This document shows positions 35,180-46,010 of a stretch of 64,000 bases of DNA, piece by piece. The stretch's first letter is position 1. Each line of letters starts with the position of its first letter. The notes beneath the pieces were generated by a model. It had not been told where the DNA came from and searched no databases. It was given only the letters and a program-made list of their open reading frames with translations. The stretch spans positions 33,392,011-33,456,010 of the forward strand of contig NC_080082.1 in NCBI RefSeq assembly GCF_949987535.1, given 5' to 3'. The position numbers and the translations under genes are program-made. Origin of the DNA: Balaenoptera acutorostrata (Eukaryota; Chordata; Mammalia; Artiodactyla; Balaenopteridae).

Positions 35180-35483
35180 GGGTTTCCTTGGTGGCGCAGT
35201 GGTTGAGAATCTGCCTGCTAATGCAGGAGACATGGGTTCGAGCCCTGGTCTGGGAAGATTCCACATGCCGTGGAGCAACTAGGCCCGTGAGCCACAACTA
35301 CTGAGCCTGCGCGTCTGGAGCCTGTGCTCCGCAACAAGAGAGACCGCGACAGTGAGAGGCCCACGCACCGCGATGAAGAGTGGTCCCCACTCGCCGCAGC
35401 TAGAGAAAACCTCACACAGAAACGAAGACCCAACACAGCCAAAAAATAAATAAATAAATAAATAAATAAAAATTAAAAAAAAT
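35180..35483 (+). mobile_element. CHR SINE, full length, sense
   Basis: A complete CHR SINE with A box (TGGCGCAGTGGTTGAGAAT), B box (GGGTTCGAGCCC) and a (TAAA)n tail. A 12-bp duplication AAACAATTGCAG flanks it at 35168-35179 and 35484-35495. It is inserted in the ancient L1, downstream of the younger L1. Confidence 0.96.
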
Positions 35484-36060
35484 AAACAATTGCAGAAGAC
35501 ATACAAAATAATCCTACTTCTATAAAATACATAGAGAAGTAAAACTAAAAAATATAGTGTTTAGAAATATATATACAGATGTGGTAAAATTATTTAAAAA
35601 GCAAGGAAATATTTTTTCAGAATCAGAAGAAAGAAAAAGATGTGAGACATTGGCCTCACTATAATATGAGAGGGAGGGAAGAGGGCAGGGTAGAGATGAA
35701 AAAAGATTGGCCTTGAGTTGACAATGGTTGCAGCTGGGTGATGGGTCAGTGTAGGGTTCTTATCAATTCTCTCCACTTTTGTTCATGCTTGAGATTTCCC
35801 ACTACTTACTATGATCTGTTTATGTATTTATACGTATGTGTCCGTATACGTGTGCATATTTTGATTAAACTTGTGGGAGTGAGGAGGCAAGGGGATGAGA
35901 TTGGAGAGAAGCACACAGAGAATGGCAACCATATTGGCAACGTCCTAGTTCTTAAACTGAGTGGTGGGTTCATGGTGTTTATTACTGTTATGCTTCACAA
36001 CCTCAATAGGTGTTACATGTATTGTATTCGTGATATCTTCTTTATAATTAAAAAATTAGG
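35484..36060 (+). mobile_element. Ancient L1 (L1M type), fragment 3 of 3
   Basis: The worn 3' UTR of the ancient L1 continues past the SINE: CTATAAAATACATAGAGAAG, then TGGGTTCATGGTGTTTATTA, and a TTATAATTAAAAAATTAGGA A-rich end near 36040-36060. The exact 3' limit is uncertain. Confidence 0.6.
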
Positions 36061-36960
36061 AAAAAAAGGAAGAAGAAAGAGACAAAGCAAGAGGGTGAGA
36101 TGATTGGCCCCAGCCCTCTACTCCTAAACTTTAGACTGCTGAGGGTTTCCCCCTATTCTGTAGATAAGAAAACTGAGTCTCACAATGCCTACACGCTGAT
36201 GCAGCATCAGTGCAGGCAGCCACAAAAGGGTCAACAGCACAGGGTGTCAGGGAACCAGAGAAGCAACTCCAGGGCCTGCGTCCGACTCAGAAGAGGGTTT
36301 TTTGGAACATGGGCTACAGCCACAGTGACCAAGGCGGTCAGGACACATGGCAACTGCAGTCTCATATGTGAGTGCCATCCCCAAGTGAGCCGGCTCTGAT
36401 TCTGCTTATTCTTTCGATGTAAACAAGAATGAGATTGTCCAGCCCACCTGGGAGTCTTGGAGCATATCTGCAGAGGGTCTGAGCAAGCAGGTGATCAGAG
36501 CCAAACGAACTTGCAAGTTGAAACTTGCAAGTTTCAGAAATCTGCCCGTAGCGGGTTATCAGCTTTGCCTACGGGGAGTTGCATGATCCTGGACAAATAC
36601 CCTGCCCCTCTTGCCGCTGAATAACTTGCCCGAGTGAGCCCCCATAGCCCTTGCCTCCTCACCCTCTCTCTCCCGGTTTTAATTGCCCTCACAAAGGCGT
36701 ACCCGCACGACCTGACGCATCTCACTGGCAGTCACAAAAGCAAAGGAACTCCAGGTTACAGCCACAATTCAGCCTCAACTCTCCCCCATTGTGCCCAGCC
36801 CCGGCAGTGGTCTCAGAGCCGTCGGGGGTCTTACATATCTCATACGTGCAGCAAAGTGGGGGAACAATGTGACAAATTATGAACAAGCTCAGAGCCAAGC
36901 CTGCGGAATTCTTCCCTTTGTGAGCCTGCATCACATGTCAGCTGGGCTGCTGGGCCAAGG
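36061..36960. other. Unique stretch with repeated palindromes
   Basis: No repeat family or coding domain was recognised. AACTTGCAAGTT, a perfect palindrome, occurs twice at 36508-36519 and 36522-36533. A further stem is formed by CCCGTAG (36545-36551) and CTACGGG (36569-36575). The segment 36200-36900 is less AT-rich than its surroundings and has some CpG, but I do not call a CpG island. Open frames here overlap in several frames. Confidence 0.5.
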
Positions 36961-36961
36961 C

Positions 36962-36985
36962 GGGGACCGGGACCGGGGGTGGGGG
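36962..36985 (+). other. G-quadruplex motif
   Basis: Four G-runs with short loops: G4-ACC-G3-ACC-G5-T-G5. This meets the standard sequence rule for an intramolecular quadruplex. Folding is inferred. Confidence 0.7.
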
Positions 36986-37068
36986 ACATCCCAGCAGCAG
37001 GAGGCCAGCCCAGGGCTGGAACACTTTTCACACTTGGGAACACTGCCCCTTCCCCCCGCCCCCTGGCC

Positions 37069-37093
37069 CTCTCTCTCTCTCTCTCTCTCTCTC
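37069..37093. repeat. (CT)n microsatellite
   Basis: A CT dinucleotide run of about 25 bp, preceded by a C-rich segment. Confidence 0.9.
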
Positions 37094-37254
37094 AGATTAC
37101 AAGGGAAAAGAAAATTATTTTGATCCTACTTTTTTTCTTTTAGATCTAAATATTCCACCAATACTATCCTTGCTAAAGAAAACAAAACCCAAGCAAGGGC
37201 CAAAGGGAAAAAAAGCACCAGGGGTGTGGGTGATCATACTTTGCTCCTAGCACT

Positions 37255-37445
37255 TCCTCATCCTAAAGAGCCTGACTTCTCTTCACCTCCTGGTACCCCC
37301 ATTTCCTCATTTGTAAACAAAGATGACGACCCCTACATCATACAATAAGAGTTCCTACTTCATACGATTGTCATAAGATTCAACATCTATAAAGGGCTTA
37401 GAAGAATGTCTGGTACACAGAAAACCCTCACAATGTGTGGTGGGG
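37255..37445 (+). mobile_element. MIR SINE fragment
   Basis: The 3' part of a sense MIR: CCATTTCCTCATTTGTAAAC, a CATACGATTGTCATAAGATT segment and ATCTATAAAGGGCTTAGAAG with TGTCTGGTACACAG. The minus-strand open frame at 37355-37786 overlaps it and is not a gene. Confidence 0.7.
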
Positions 37446-37904
37446 TTATTATTATTTACAGTAGTATAAGGAGAAATATATACCCTGTGACAATTTGGAC
37501 CATTTCCCCTCACCCCCTCACTTCTTAGCAGGTTCTCTATAAGACGGGCCACCTCTGATGCTTCAAAGTGCCTAGTGAGAGGTCGGGCACCAGAATCCTC
37601 AGTGAGCATCTGTTTCCTAACTGCCACAAGATGACCCCCAAAAGAAGACTCTCCATCCCTGGAGTTGAAACAAATTTCCTGGATGAGGATTCTCTGTAGC
37701 AACTGAAAGCCTTCTCTCAAGTTCCCTTTCCAAATTGTGTTAGGAGACTCGTACCAAATCTTCTCAGGATAACAAGAAGAAAACATCCTTTACGCAAAGA
37801 ATTTGGGAAATACACTAGTAATCACTTTAGTATTCCAGGTGCAAACTCCTAAGGCTGGTCCCTTTTCTGAACATAGTTTTGTCACCAAGTCCCTGAACTG
37901 CTTT

Positions 37905-38015
37905 TCTTCCTTTCATTTTTCTTTTCTCTTCTTTTCCTTTCTTCTTTCTTTTCTTTTCCTGTCCTTTCCCTCCCTCCCTCCCTCCCTTCCTTCCTTTCTC
38001 TCTTTCTTCCATTTA
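37905..38015. repeat. Polypyrimidine (CTTT/CCCT)n tract
   Basis: About 110 bp of almost pure pyrimidine on the + strand, moving from TTTC-type units to TCCC and then TTCC units. The minus strand is the polypurine strand. Confidence 0.9.
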
Positions 38016-38960
38016 GTTTGCCAGTAGCTGTTTTTTGCAAGATTCTCATCAAATTCTTAATTGCAGGGATTTTTTTTTCTTCTCTCTATTGGTTCAGAGA
38101 CATTAAGTGAAGTCACACATTTTGCTGATTTAGTCCTCCATAGTTTTTCATTGATAATGGACAATTCAGTGACCACAACAATGATTATGATAGATCTCAT
38201 CATCAATTTGTCAAATCTTCACAAACCTTAGGAAGGTGAAAGAGAGGAAGAGAATCAAGGTTTAACATACCTCTTGTCTTTGTGGATTAGAAACCTGAAA
38301 AAGACTTCCTTTTAAATAGTAGAATAAATAAAAGAAAGTGACACACCATTCTTTAAATTAGCAACAGAGTAATATGGCAGCACACTGTCTTCTCCCAAAG
38401 TATCAGAAAAAATACTTGTGGGTTGGGGCAACTAATACACTTCCTTTCTTGGGGAGACATTGAACATTTACCTGGGTTGCATGTCTTAGGGTTTTTAATG
38501 TAGCCTGTTGGGAACTGTGCATTTCAACAGACAGAACTGAGCACACAGGGTAGAGACTGATAGAAGAAACATCCACTGCTCATTTTATAGCAAACTGTGC
38601 AAATAGGAAAGCTCTACAACTCTTTTCATGCGTGGTTACTGAACAACACCGACGTGTGCTCTGTTGGGCTATTTGATGAGAGAAAGAATGCAGGTCCCAT
38701 CTTCCAGAGTGTGGCATCTCCCTGGGAAGCCTAGCACTTATGAAATAGCAGTCACTCAAGGCTGACAACGATTCAATTCCCAGTAGAACCTGGAATCATA
38801 ATGATGTTGTGCAATGGAAGAGGGAGATAGTCGCTGGTAGCAAAGGCTCCAGGGAAGAGGAGGGACCTGGGAGGACAGTAGCATTTGGAGGGAGAAAAGG
38901 AAAAGCCAAGAAGGCTCAGATATTGTGAAGACTCAACACAGTTTCCTCTCCATGACTGTG
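38016..38960. other. Unclassified stretch
   Basis: No recognised repeat or gene. It contains short domain-free open frames only. Confidence 0.4.
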
Positions 38961-38965
38961 GCAGC

Positions 38966-39007
38966 CATCACTAATCAATCATCACTAATCAGTCATCACT
39001 AATCAAT
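38966..39007. repeat. 14-bp x 3 minisatellite
   Basis: CATCACTAATCAAT, then CATCACTAATCAGT, then CATCACTAATCAAT. The three copies differ at one position in the middle copy. Confidence 0.9.
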
Positions 39008-39009
39008 CA

Positions 39010-40300
39010 GGCCACCGTTGTCCCCCTGCCCCCAAGTCGAGTCTAGGCTTCAGAATCCTTCTCAACACAGCATTCCAGGTAGGGATCCCCAACTGTTTAG
39101 GGTGAGTTCATAAAATAAAACTTTTTATCCTTCTGAGTGAGGGCAAGCGAGATGAGTAAGCACACAAGCCTGAGAGGAGATATAGGTATTCAAGAGACTT
39201 CAGTCATGAGCAAAGTTTCCTGGTGGCCATGAGTGATAGAGACAGATTGGTAGGATGGTGGAGATTAAGTAGGGCCTAAACTGCCCCATTATCTCTAAAT
39301 AATGGGGAGGGGTGGGATTAGAAGTCACCGCCGGTATTTCTGACAAATCGATGCACATTTTAAGTGGAATGGGGCAAGCTGTAAGGCACTGGCGAGCTAC
39401 TTACACATAACTGTGTATCTTTCAGGATACTACTGAGTTGTGGACAAAAGACTGTAAGAACAGTATGTCACAACCTACTGCATTTGTAGTATTCTTGAAT
39501 AAAAGCCAGCAAGAGGCATGGACAGGCAGGGAGATAGAGCTTCCCTTAGAGGATAATTTGGCAGCTTTGTGGCAGCCCTTCACTCTGCCATCCACCCCAC
39601 TTCCTGCTCTACCAAATCAGGGCAGGAGATCTCTCAGGCTGGGACTCGGATGTCTGGTTCTGTCTGGATTTGGTGGTAGCTGCTCGGTGCTTTGGCTGCT
39701 CTCCTTTGCCCAGCACAGCGGCACAGGCTGAGGTTTGGAATCAGCACAGGCTGAGGCTTGGAATTCCGTGCGGAATCACACTTTGTTTGACCACATCAGA
39801 GAAGGAACACACTTCTGCTTCCCTTTCCTTCTCTCTCTTCCCCAAGGCAGCACCTCCACTCCCCCCACGCTTGTTGAGAAAGGATGTCGTCATGGTCCCC
39901 AGGACCCACAGATGCTGATCAAAGGCAGAGACCTAGCCTATGGCGATAGAGTTTTGCCAAGTCTAAAATGTAACCTCCGTAACTGCAGATGGCTCTTTCT
40001 CCATCCCAAACAAAGCTTCCTTCGTGAAACTGGGATGGCTTTGATTTCTTGCAGTCTACATACTCAGAGATTTTCCTAAGAAACAAAACCCCAAGGGAAA
40101 GCATCTTCAGGCCAAGCACATATCTACCCCTGAGACACCGATTTTGTCAGGCAACTTCCCTCCCTCCCTCCGCATTCCAAGGGAGATTATTAATTGTCCC
40201 CAGGAGAGGAGGCCAGCTAAAAGGAAGATCCCCAGTTGAGATGCAAATCCCACAAAAGGAGCCATTGCTTCTCCTCCGTTTGCCGAATCAACGTGAGCCA
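39010..40300. other. Unclassified stretch with a 23-bp tandem duplication
   Basis: A 23-bp unit (GCACAGGCTGAGG at its start) is duplicated at 39721-39743 and 39744-39766 with two or three differences. Open frames at 39438-40336 overlap in several frames and show no domain. Confidence 0.5.
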
Positions 40301-41150
40301 GAGGTCTCAGTGACAACAGAGAAAGTCATCACTTAATGAATCACAGCCACTGCCCCAAACTCTGGATAAGGATTTTGTTTTATTTTAGGAAGACAAAGAT
40401 GGCTTTTTTGTTTAGCTTAAAATTACGAGGTACGTAATCTTTCCTTTCTCCTCTGCTCCCAAATGGAGGCTTCCACACCAAATTTTGTTTCCTGACCAGA
40501 GAAGGAGCCATCGTTGGCCTCCTCATGGCCCCGAGGGTCCCCCCACCTACCCCTCCAACCCCCAAGCTTTTGTGTTTACTCTTGGACTATCCCCTGGCAA
40601 ACAGCATTCGGCAGGGTTATCCGGTCAGTTACAGCCTTCAAGGAATAAATATCTAACACCTTGTTCCCTTCGGCAGTTCAAAAGCCTGTCACTGGGGTAC
40701 ACTGGTGGTTTTAAAAAAGGCTATGATTCATATGCAAACGACAGGAGGATTTTCATGATTTCATAATAAAATGTGGAAACGCTTTGATCGCAAGTTGTAA
40801 GAAGGTGTGAAACAGTGCCTCCGAAACAGACAGATATTTGTGTAAGCATCCTTTATGTATTGCCAGTGCGGAATAATAACATATCAAAGCCCCAACTTAC
40901 CTCATCTGCCTGGTACAGCCAAGGCATAAATAAAGGGGAACAATGGAATTACTATTACTCACTCACTGAGAGCCAGCGACATCACTGTATCCTTTATAAT
41001 TGCTGGCAAGAAGATTAATGTTTTGTTAAATATCAGAGCAAGGTCACAAGGGGGCTTTCAGGCCTGTCTAAACATCTAGTCTTTAAGCGCCTTCTCTCCA
41101 CTTGCTCTTTTTTGAGGAAATGAACTTGTAGCGTTTCCTCTAATTATGGT
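40300..41150. promoter_or_regulatory. Candidate conserved non-coding regulatory block
   Basis: Repeat-free sequence with dense motifs: CATATGCAAACG (octamer-like) near 40729, AAACGCTTTGATCGC (a CTTTGAT TCF/LEF-like core) near 40777, GGAACAATGG (SOX-like) near 40937, and CTTTATAATTGCTGG near 40992. Conservation and activity are inferred from texture. Confidence 0.4.
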
Positions 41151-41195
41151 GATTTTTGCTTTTGAAAGCAGGCCCACATCATCACCTCACTCTGA

Positions 41196-41228
41196 ACACA
41201 CACACACACGCACACGCACACGCACACG
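41196..41228. repeat. (CA)n with (CACG) interruptions
   Basis: A CA run that passes into CACACG units, ending before CCTTTTCC. Confidence 0.9.
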
Positions 41229-42500
41229 CCTTTTCCAAATGATATTTGGGGGCAGGCTTGATTTAGCTACAGCATATGGGCAATGTTGTTATGAGGCGAC
41301 CTTGCCCTTTTAACCAATGTGGATAATTCATTGCCTGTCACTGAGGCTTGAAGCCACGGGCTTGTGCTTAAGAGATTGACTTTATTGGGGTCCTCCGGGG
41401 GCTTCCTACCAAAGACTGCTAGCATCGTTTGCTGCACTTCTGTTATGTTTAGCCCATACACCCGTCCATACAGATGTTTCCAACAGCAAACAGTTCGTGA
41501 CCCAGAAAGAACAAAATATTTTGGCTTTCCCTGCCTTTCAGCACCTGTTCAAACCAAAGGGCCTTCGGAGCTCTGCGCACAGATCAGAAAGCCCAGCCAG
41601 CAACTGGAGAGAGGCCGCGTCATGGCTGGAGCCAAAGTGACGGATTCAGGCCCCTCCATGCGATGACCCTTAACTCCCACAAGTGTCAGAGGGAGGCAAA
41701 CAGCAGATCCCACACAGGGGTTGACCAGCCTCATGCAGAGGCTCATGAATATACCTGTCAGCTTATTTCTAGTATGTCAGAAATTAACCCAGAAACTCCA
41801 TGTCCCTCCTGCCACCATTTTATTCTGTATGTTTCAGGGCAATGCCATGGCTTTGGTGCGGCATTGGGCTCGAGTCATCTGCCATCTGTGCAATGTCTGC
41901 AGGGCTGTAGCAGACTTCAGAGGTTCTATTTGGGGCTTGGCATAGCACGCTGGGGGTGGCAGAGGCTCTTTACATTTTCCCAAAGAGAACCAGTGACAGC
42001 ACTTAGAGGGCTTGGGATCAACAAGAAGGTCTTACAAATACGGCTCAGCGCACAGTAGGAAGCCCTAAGGGGGACCTCTTACCTCTGGCAGAATCTGACA
42101 GGAAAGACATTGTGGAGGTTGCCCAGGGGGTAACTTCTCCAGGGTCTGTTTATCTCACCACTCCACGCCCTTTGCCTGGGCAAAGGGTTTTTAAGTTGCC
42201 AACCCCAATTTTAAGGAGATTTGCTTATTTGTTTGTTTACCTTTCTTGCAGGTCAAGGAGGAATTAAGAAGGAAAAGAGACAGCTTGGAATGAAGGTGGG
42301 TGTAGGAGGCAAATAGATGTGAAAGGAAGGATGCCCTGACTTCTGTGACTTGCCTCAGCTTCACTAATCTCAGTGACAGTCGGAGCAGTAGAGGCACAAT
42401 TACCATATGTGCCCTCTCGCCTCGGCATGAAATGAAGCAATGATGTTCCGCCTAATATAGATGCTTGTGCTTCACATACACTGCAGACCTTCAATAAACA
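41229..42500. other. Unique stretch, possibly conserved in its first part
   Basis: The segment 41260-41480 (for example TTTTAACCAATGTGGATAAT) is repeat-free and motif-dense. The open frame at 41663-42058 (131 residues) has no domain. GCAGACCTTCAATAAACATG near 42483 is an L2/MIR-like end. No gene is called. Confidence 0.35.
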
Positions 42501-42520
42501 TGTGTTGAATCAGTAAGTGA

Positions 42521-42562
42521 CTGGCTGGCTAGCTGGCTGGGTGGATGGATGCATGGATGGAC
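42521..42562. repeat. (CTGG)n / (TGGA)n tetranucleotide repeat
   Basis: Imperfect CTGG units pass into GGAT/TGGA units over about 40 bp, directly after a LINE or SINE-like TGTGTTGAATCAGT end. Confidence 0.75.
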
Positions 42563-43503
42563 GACTGTAGAGATTTGACACAAGGTAGTTTAGACAATCA
42601 TATTTATTAGGCATATTTATTAGAATAACTAAATAAGCTTTCTTGGTAGAAGAATAAGGCCAGTCAACTAAGCCAATTCCTTCAACTGGGGTTCAGTTGA
42701 AAAAATGATGATCTATTCCAACACGGGACAAAGAAAATTCAATGTGATGGACTTTTTCGAGAACCTGTACACAAAACAATGTATTCTGTACTTTCTGTGA
42801 AATTTAAGGGGATTTTTCAGGGGCTAATTTTGACTATAGGACTAAGATTTCCCCTTATTACACTCACTTTAGTATATAAGAAGCTATCCTCATGATACCT
42901 AGGAATCTTATACCCATAACTCATAAATATGAGGGGTGAGATTATGCTCTCTCACAGTGGGCAGGCTGAGTTTTTTCTTCTTGTTGGGTGCGGAGGATTA
43001 TTTCATTCTGCTTCCCATGATCTGAGAGGAAGAATACCGCAGTTGCTCAGATAAATGAATGAATTGAATGTTAGGCTCCTTCTACACATCAGTAATGAAC
43101 AGGGCTCAGGTTGATAGTTTCCTATCATTTGTTCAGGTCCATCAACACCAGCGGTTGGCAAAAGGACCACAAGGAGAACACATGAAGTTTTCTGAGAAAG
43201 CAGAGTTACTAGAAACTCCCACGTGGAAAGTTTAGCTTGGGATGTCACTGCCTTGGAGAATAACGCTATGTGAACTTGGCAAAAATGATCCTCAAGCAGG
43301 AAGGGCAATGGGAATGGAGAGTGCGGAGGCAGATATGTAGTTATGTTAGGACACCAGATATTATGGTTTGTTGTATTGTATTTGTTATGCTCACAACCAA
43401 TTCAATACAATGTTGTCACTGCTTTTTGCCATATCAATATAAGAACCTTGTTGGCCATCAGGTAAGGCTGCAACCTGACCCCATTAACTATTTGGAAGGT
43501 CAA
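42563..43503. other. Unclassified stretch
   Basis: No repeat was assigned. The minus-strand open frame at 43003-43308 and the plus-strand one at 43270-43584 have no domain, and the second runs into the LTR at 43504. Confidence 0.4.
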
Positions 43504-44054
43504 TGTGGTAGGTATCTTCTAAGATGGTCTCCAATGATCCCTACCTCATACTATTCATGCCCTGGTATAATCCCCTCCCCATGAGTATGGAATGGACCTC
43601 GTAATTTGCTTCTAATGAATAGAATATGGCAAAAATGATGAGAAGTCTTTTCTGAAGCTAAGTTTCAAAAGATTGCGATTTCCATCTTGCTCACCTTCTC
43701 TTGGCCTCTCACTGGCTTGCTCTGTAGAAGCCAGTTGTCATGTTGTAAGCTGCCCTATAGAGAAGTCCCCAGGGCTAGGAACCTAAGGGGCCTTCGACCA
43801 ATAGCTAGGGAGGAACTGAGGTCTCCCAACAACCACATGAGTGAGCTGGGAAGGGGATCCTTCCCCAGTTGAGGCTTGAGATGACAGCAGCCTCTGCTGA
43901 CACCATGATGGAAGCCCCCAGGAGACCCTGAGCCAGAGCACCAGCCAAGCTACACCCAGATTCCTGACCTCCTGAAACCATAAGATAATGTTTGTTTCCT
44001 TTAAGCCAGTAAGTTTGGGGGTAATTTGTTATGCAGCAGCAGATAACTAATACA
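43504..44054 (+). mobile_element. MLT1-type solo LTR (ERVL-MaLR)
   Basis: It has TG...CA ends (TGTGGTAGGTATCTTCTAAG to AGATAACTAATACA). Internal landmarks are GGTATAATCCCCTCCCCATG, TAATGAATAGAATATGGCAA, AACAACCACATGAGTGAGCT, TTGAGGCTTGAGATGACAGC and a TTTAAGCCAGTAAGTTTGGG polyadenylation-proximal segment. It is about 551 bp and nearly full length. No clear 5-bp duplication remains and no internal retroviral sequence is present. Confidence 0.85.
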
Positions 44055-44269
44055 GTTAGGATTTGCCACCTAGCATGATTTTTCCTTCAGAGTCCAGCTC
44101 CTTCTTTGTAACAATCAATATTTGGTAATTTTTGTTTGGTTTGGCTTTTCTTTTGAAGACTGAAAAAAACTCTGGGCTAGGGATAGGTGACTGATATGTT
44201 CACTCTGTTAATTCCTTGCTGGAGAAGTTCTGTTCTGGTTATTTTCATTGCATCAGAAAGAGCATTGCT

Positions 44270-44610
44270 TTAAGCCAAAACTCAGTGGCTTACAGCGACA
44301 TTGTTTTAATTTATTTCTTGGATTCTTTAAGTTAGAAATTTGACCAACATGTAGTTGGATAATTTATCTGGGCGGCAACTGATATCACACAGAGGTATTC
44401 AATGAATGTCTGGGCTAGATGGAGGGAGCAAGGCAGCTTCCTCACGTGTCTAGTGGAGTGACTGTCCCTTGGGAGTTCATCTGGAGTGTCAACCAGAGCA
44501 CAGGTGGCCTCTCCAGCCTGCAGGTCTCAGGGTGCTCCAACTTCTCACATGGCAGCTGGCTTTCCCAAGAGCAAGAGTTTCAACAAGTTTGGTTCCATGT
44601 TCATCCTCGG
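44270..44610. mobile_element. Old interspersed repeat, family unassigned
   Basis: AAAACTCAGTGGCTTACAGC at the left and CACATGGCAGCTGGCTTTCC at the right are features of a common ancient mammalian repeat. I cannot name it confidently. Confidence 0.45.
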
Positions 44611-44954
44611 AAGAAGCATTTTCTGATTGGTTAGACTCATAGAGGGAGCACCAGACCCAATAAATACTGGGGGGAGAAAAGGAAAAATATGGTCGAAATA
44701 AGTTGGAAAACATTACCTTCCCTAGCTCCCTTTTGGACAATCGAAATGTACGTTAGCATATGAAAAACCTTAAAAATCAAGAACACAGTTTAACTTGTTT
44801 AATCAAAACTTTGCAAATATATCAAATACAGAACCATAACCCTATTTTGATACATAGAAAGATTATCTCACTTTTGGAAGTAAGGCACCAAGGTTGACAA
44901 CTTGTCCTTTCAACATCAGTAATATTAACAAAGGCCTCTCAAAGATTGTCCAGG

Positions 44955-45055
44955 GCAGTGCATTCAGTAGAAGCGTCTGCAGTGATGGAAATGTTCAACA
45001 TGGTAGCTGCCAGCTACATGTGGCTATTGAGCACCTGATACGGGAGTAGCGCAGG
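44955..45055. mobile_element. Ancient DNA-transposon-like fragment
   Basis: GGTAGCTGCCAGCTACATGT with GGCTATTGAGCACCTGATAC is related to the fragment at 5641-5785. Confidence 0.45.
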
Positions 45056-45246
45056 TCTAGGTCTAGTTCATCTCATTCTTTACTATTGATTGACGGTCCC
45101 ACACTTGGTGAAGTCACAGAGTCCCCCTAGTGCCCTCTCATCCTTTCAGCTACTGACCAGTCCCCTTGACCTGCAGGACCAACCCACAATCAAGCAAGTA
45201 GTAGACCTTCAGCACCCTACTTCAAGGCTAAGGTTGTTCTACTGGT

Positions 45247-45700
45247 TGTGATGGTTAATTTTATGTGTCAACTTGACCGGATCACAGGATACCCAGATAG
45301 CTGGCTAACCATTATCCCTGGCTGTATTTGTAAGGGTGTTTCAGAAGAGATTAGCATTTGAATTGGTGAACTGAGTAAAGAAGATGGCCCTCCCCAGTAT
45401 GAGTGGGCATCATCCTATGTGTTGAGGGCTTGAATGGAACCAAAATGCAGAGGAAGGTTGAATTAGTTCTGCTTGACTGGTTGAGCTAAGAATAGATGTT
45501 CTCCTGCCCTCAGTGCTCCTGGATCTCAAGCTTTCAGACCCAATGGAATCTCGCCACTGGCTCTCCTATTCTCAGGCCTTCAGCACACACCACCAGCTCT
45601 CCTGGGTCTCCAGCTTGCAATGGCAGATGGTGGGACTACTTAGCCTCCATAATCACGTGAGTTGATATCTTATTATAATAAATTTCTTCACATATATACA
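45247..45700 (+). mobile_element. ERVL-type LTR (MLT2-like), 3'-truncated
   Basis: It starts TGTGATGGTTAATTTTATGT with GTCAACTTGACCGGAT, typical of ERVL LTRs. CCCAGATAGCTGGCTAACCA, TCAGAAGAGATTAGCATTTG and TAATCACGTGAGTTGATATC follow, then an ATAATAAATTTCTTCACATA polyadenylation-proximal segment. The expected 3' end (CTCTGGAGAACCCTGACTAA) is missing. Confidence 0.75.
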
Positions 45701-45837
45701 GAGCCTGGTCTCCAGAAGCCCTCAGGAGCAGCTACTGCTCCTTCTGGGGTAGCTGTCATGGTCTCCCTGTTAGATTGTGATATTGCATTACCAGGTGGCA
45801 GTAATCTCAGGAGTGAGATCATAGCTCTTCAAGGGTG

Positions 45838-46010
45838 TGGCATGGAACAGTGGATAAAGCTGGGATTCCTGAAGCCGTGCTGTCCAAGATAAAATCTGGA
45901 CGCCCCCATTCACTCCATTTGTACATTTGGAGAAGTTAATTGACTCTTCTGGGTCTCAGCTTCCTTTTCTGCAAAATGGAGATAATCATAAGAAAACATC
46001 ATAGGGTTGT
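45838..46010 (+). mobile_element. MIR SINE
   Basis: GTGTGGCATGGAACAGTGGA begins the tRNA-related head, and TGACTCTTCTGGGTCTCAGC with TTTCTGCAAAATGGAGATAA is the core. Confidence 0.75.

Noticed and set aside
36200..37000. Possible CpG island and promoter
   Set aside because: CpGs are present but scattered; I cannot show that CpG density and length reach the usual thresholds by eye.
37355..37786. 143-codon minus-strand open frame
   Set aside because: Its 3' part is an antisense MIR and the rest has no domain; the length is not surprising for a 64-kb window.
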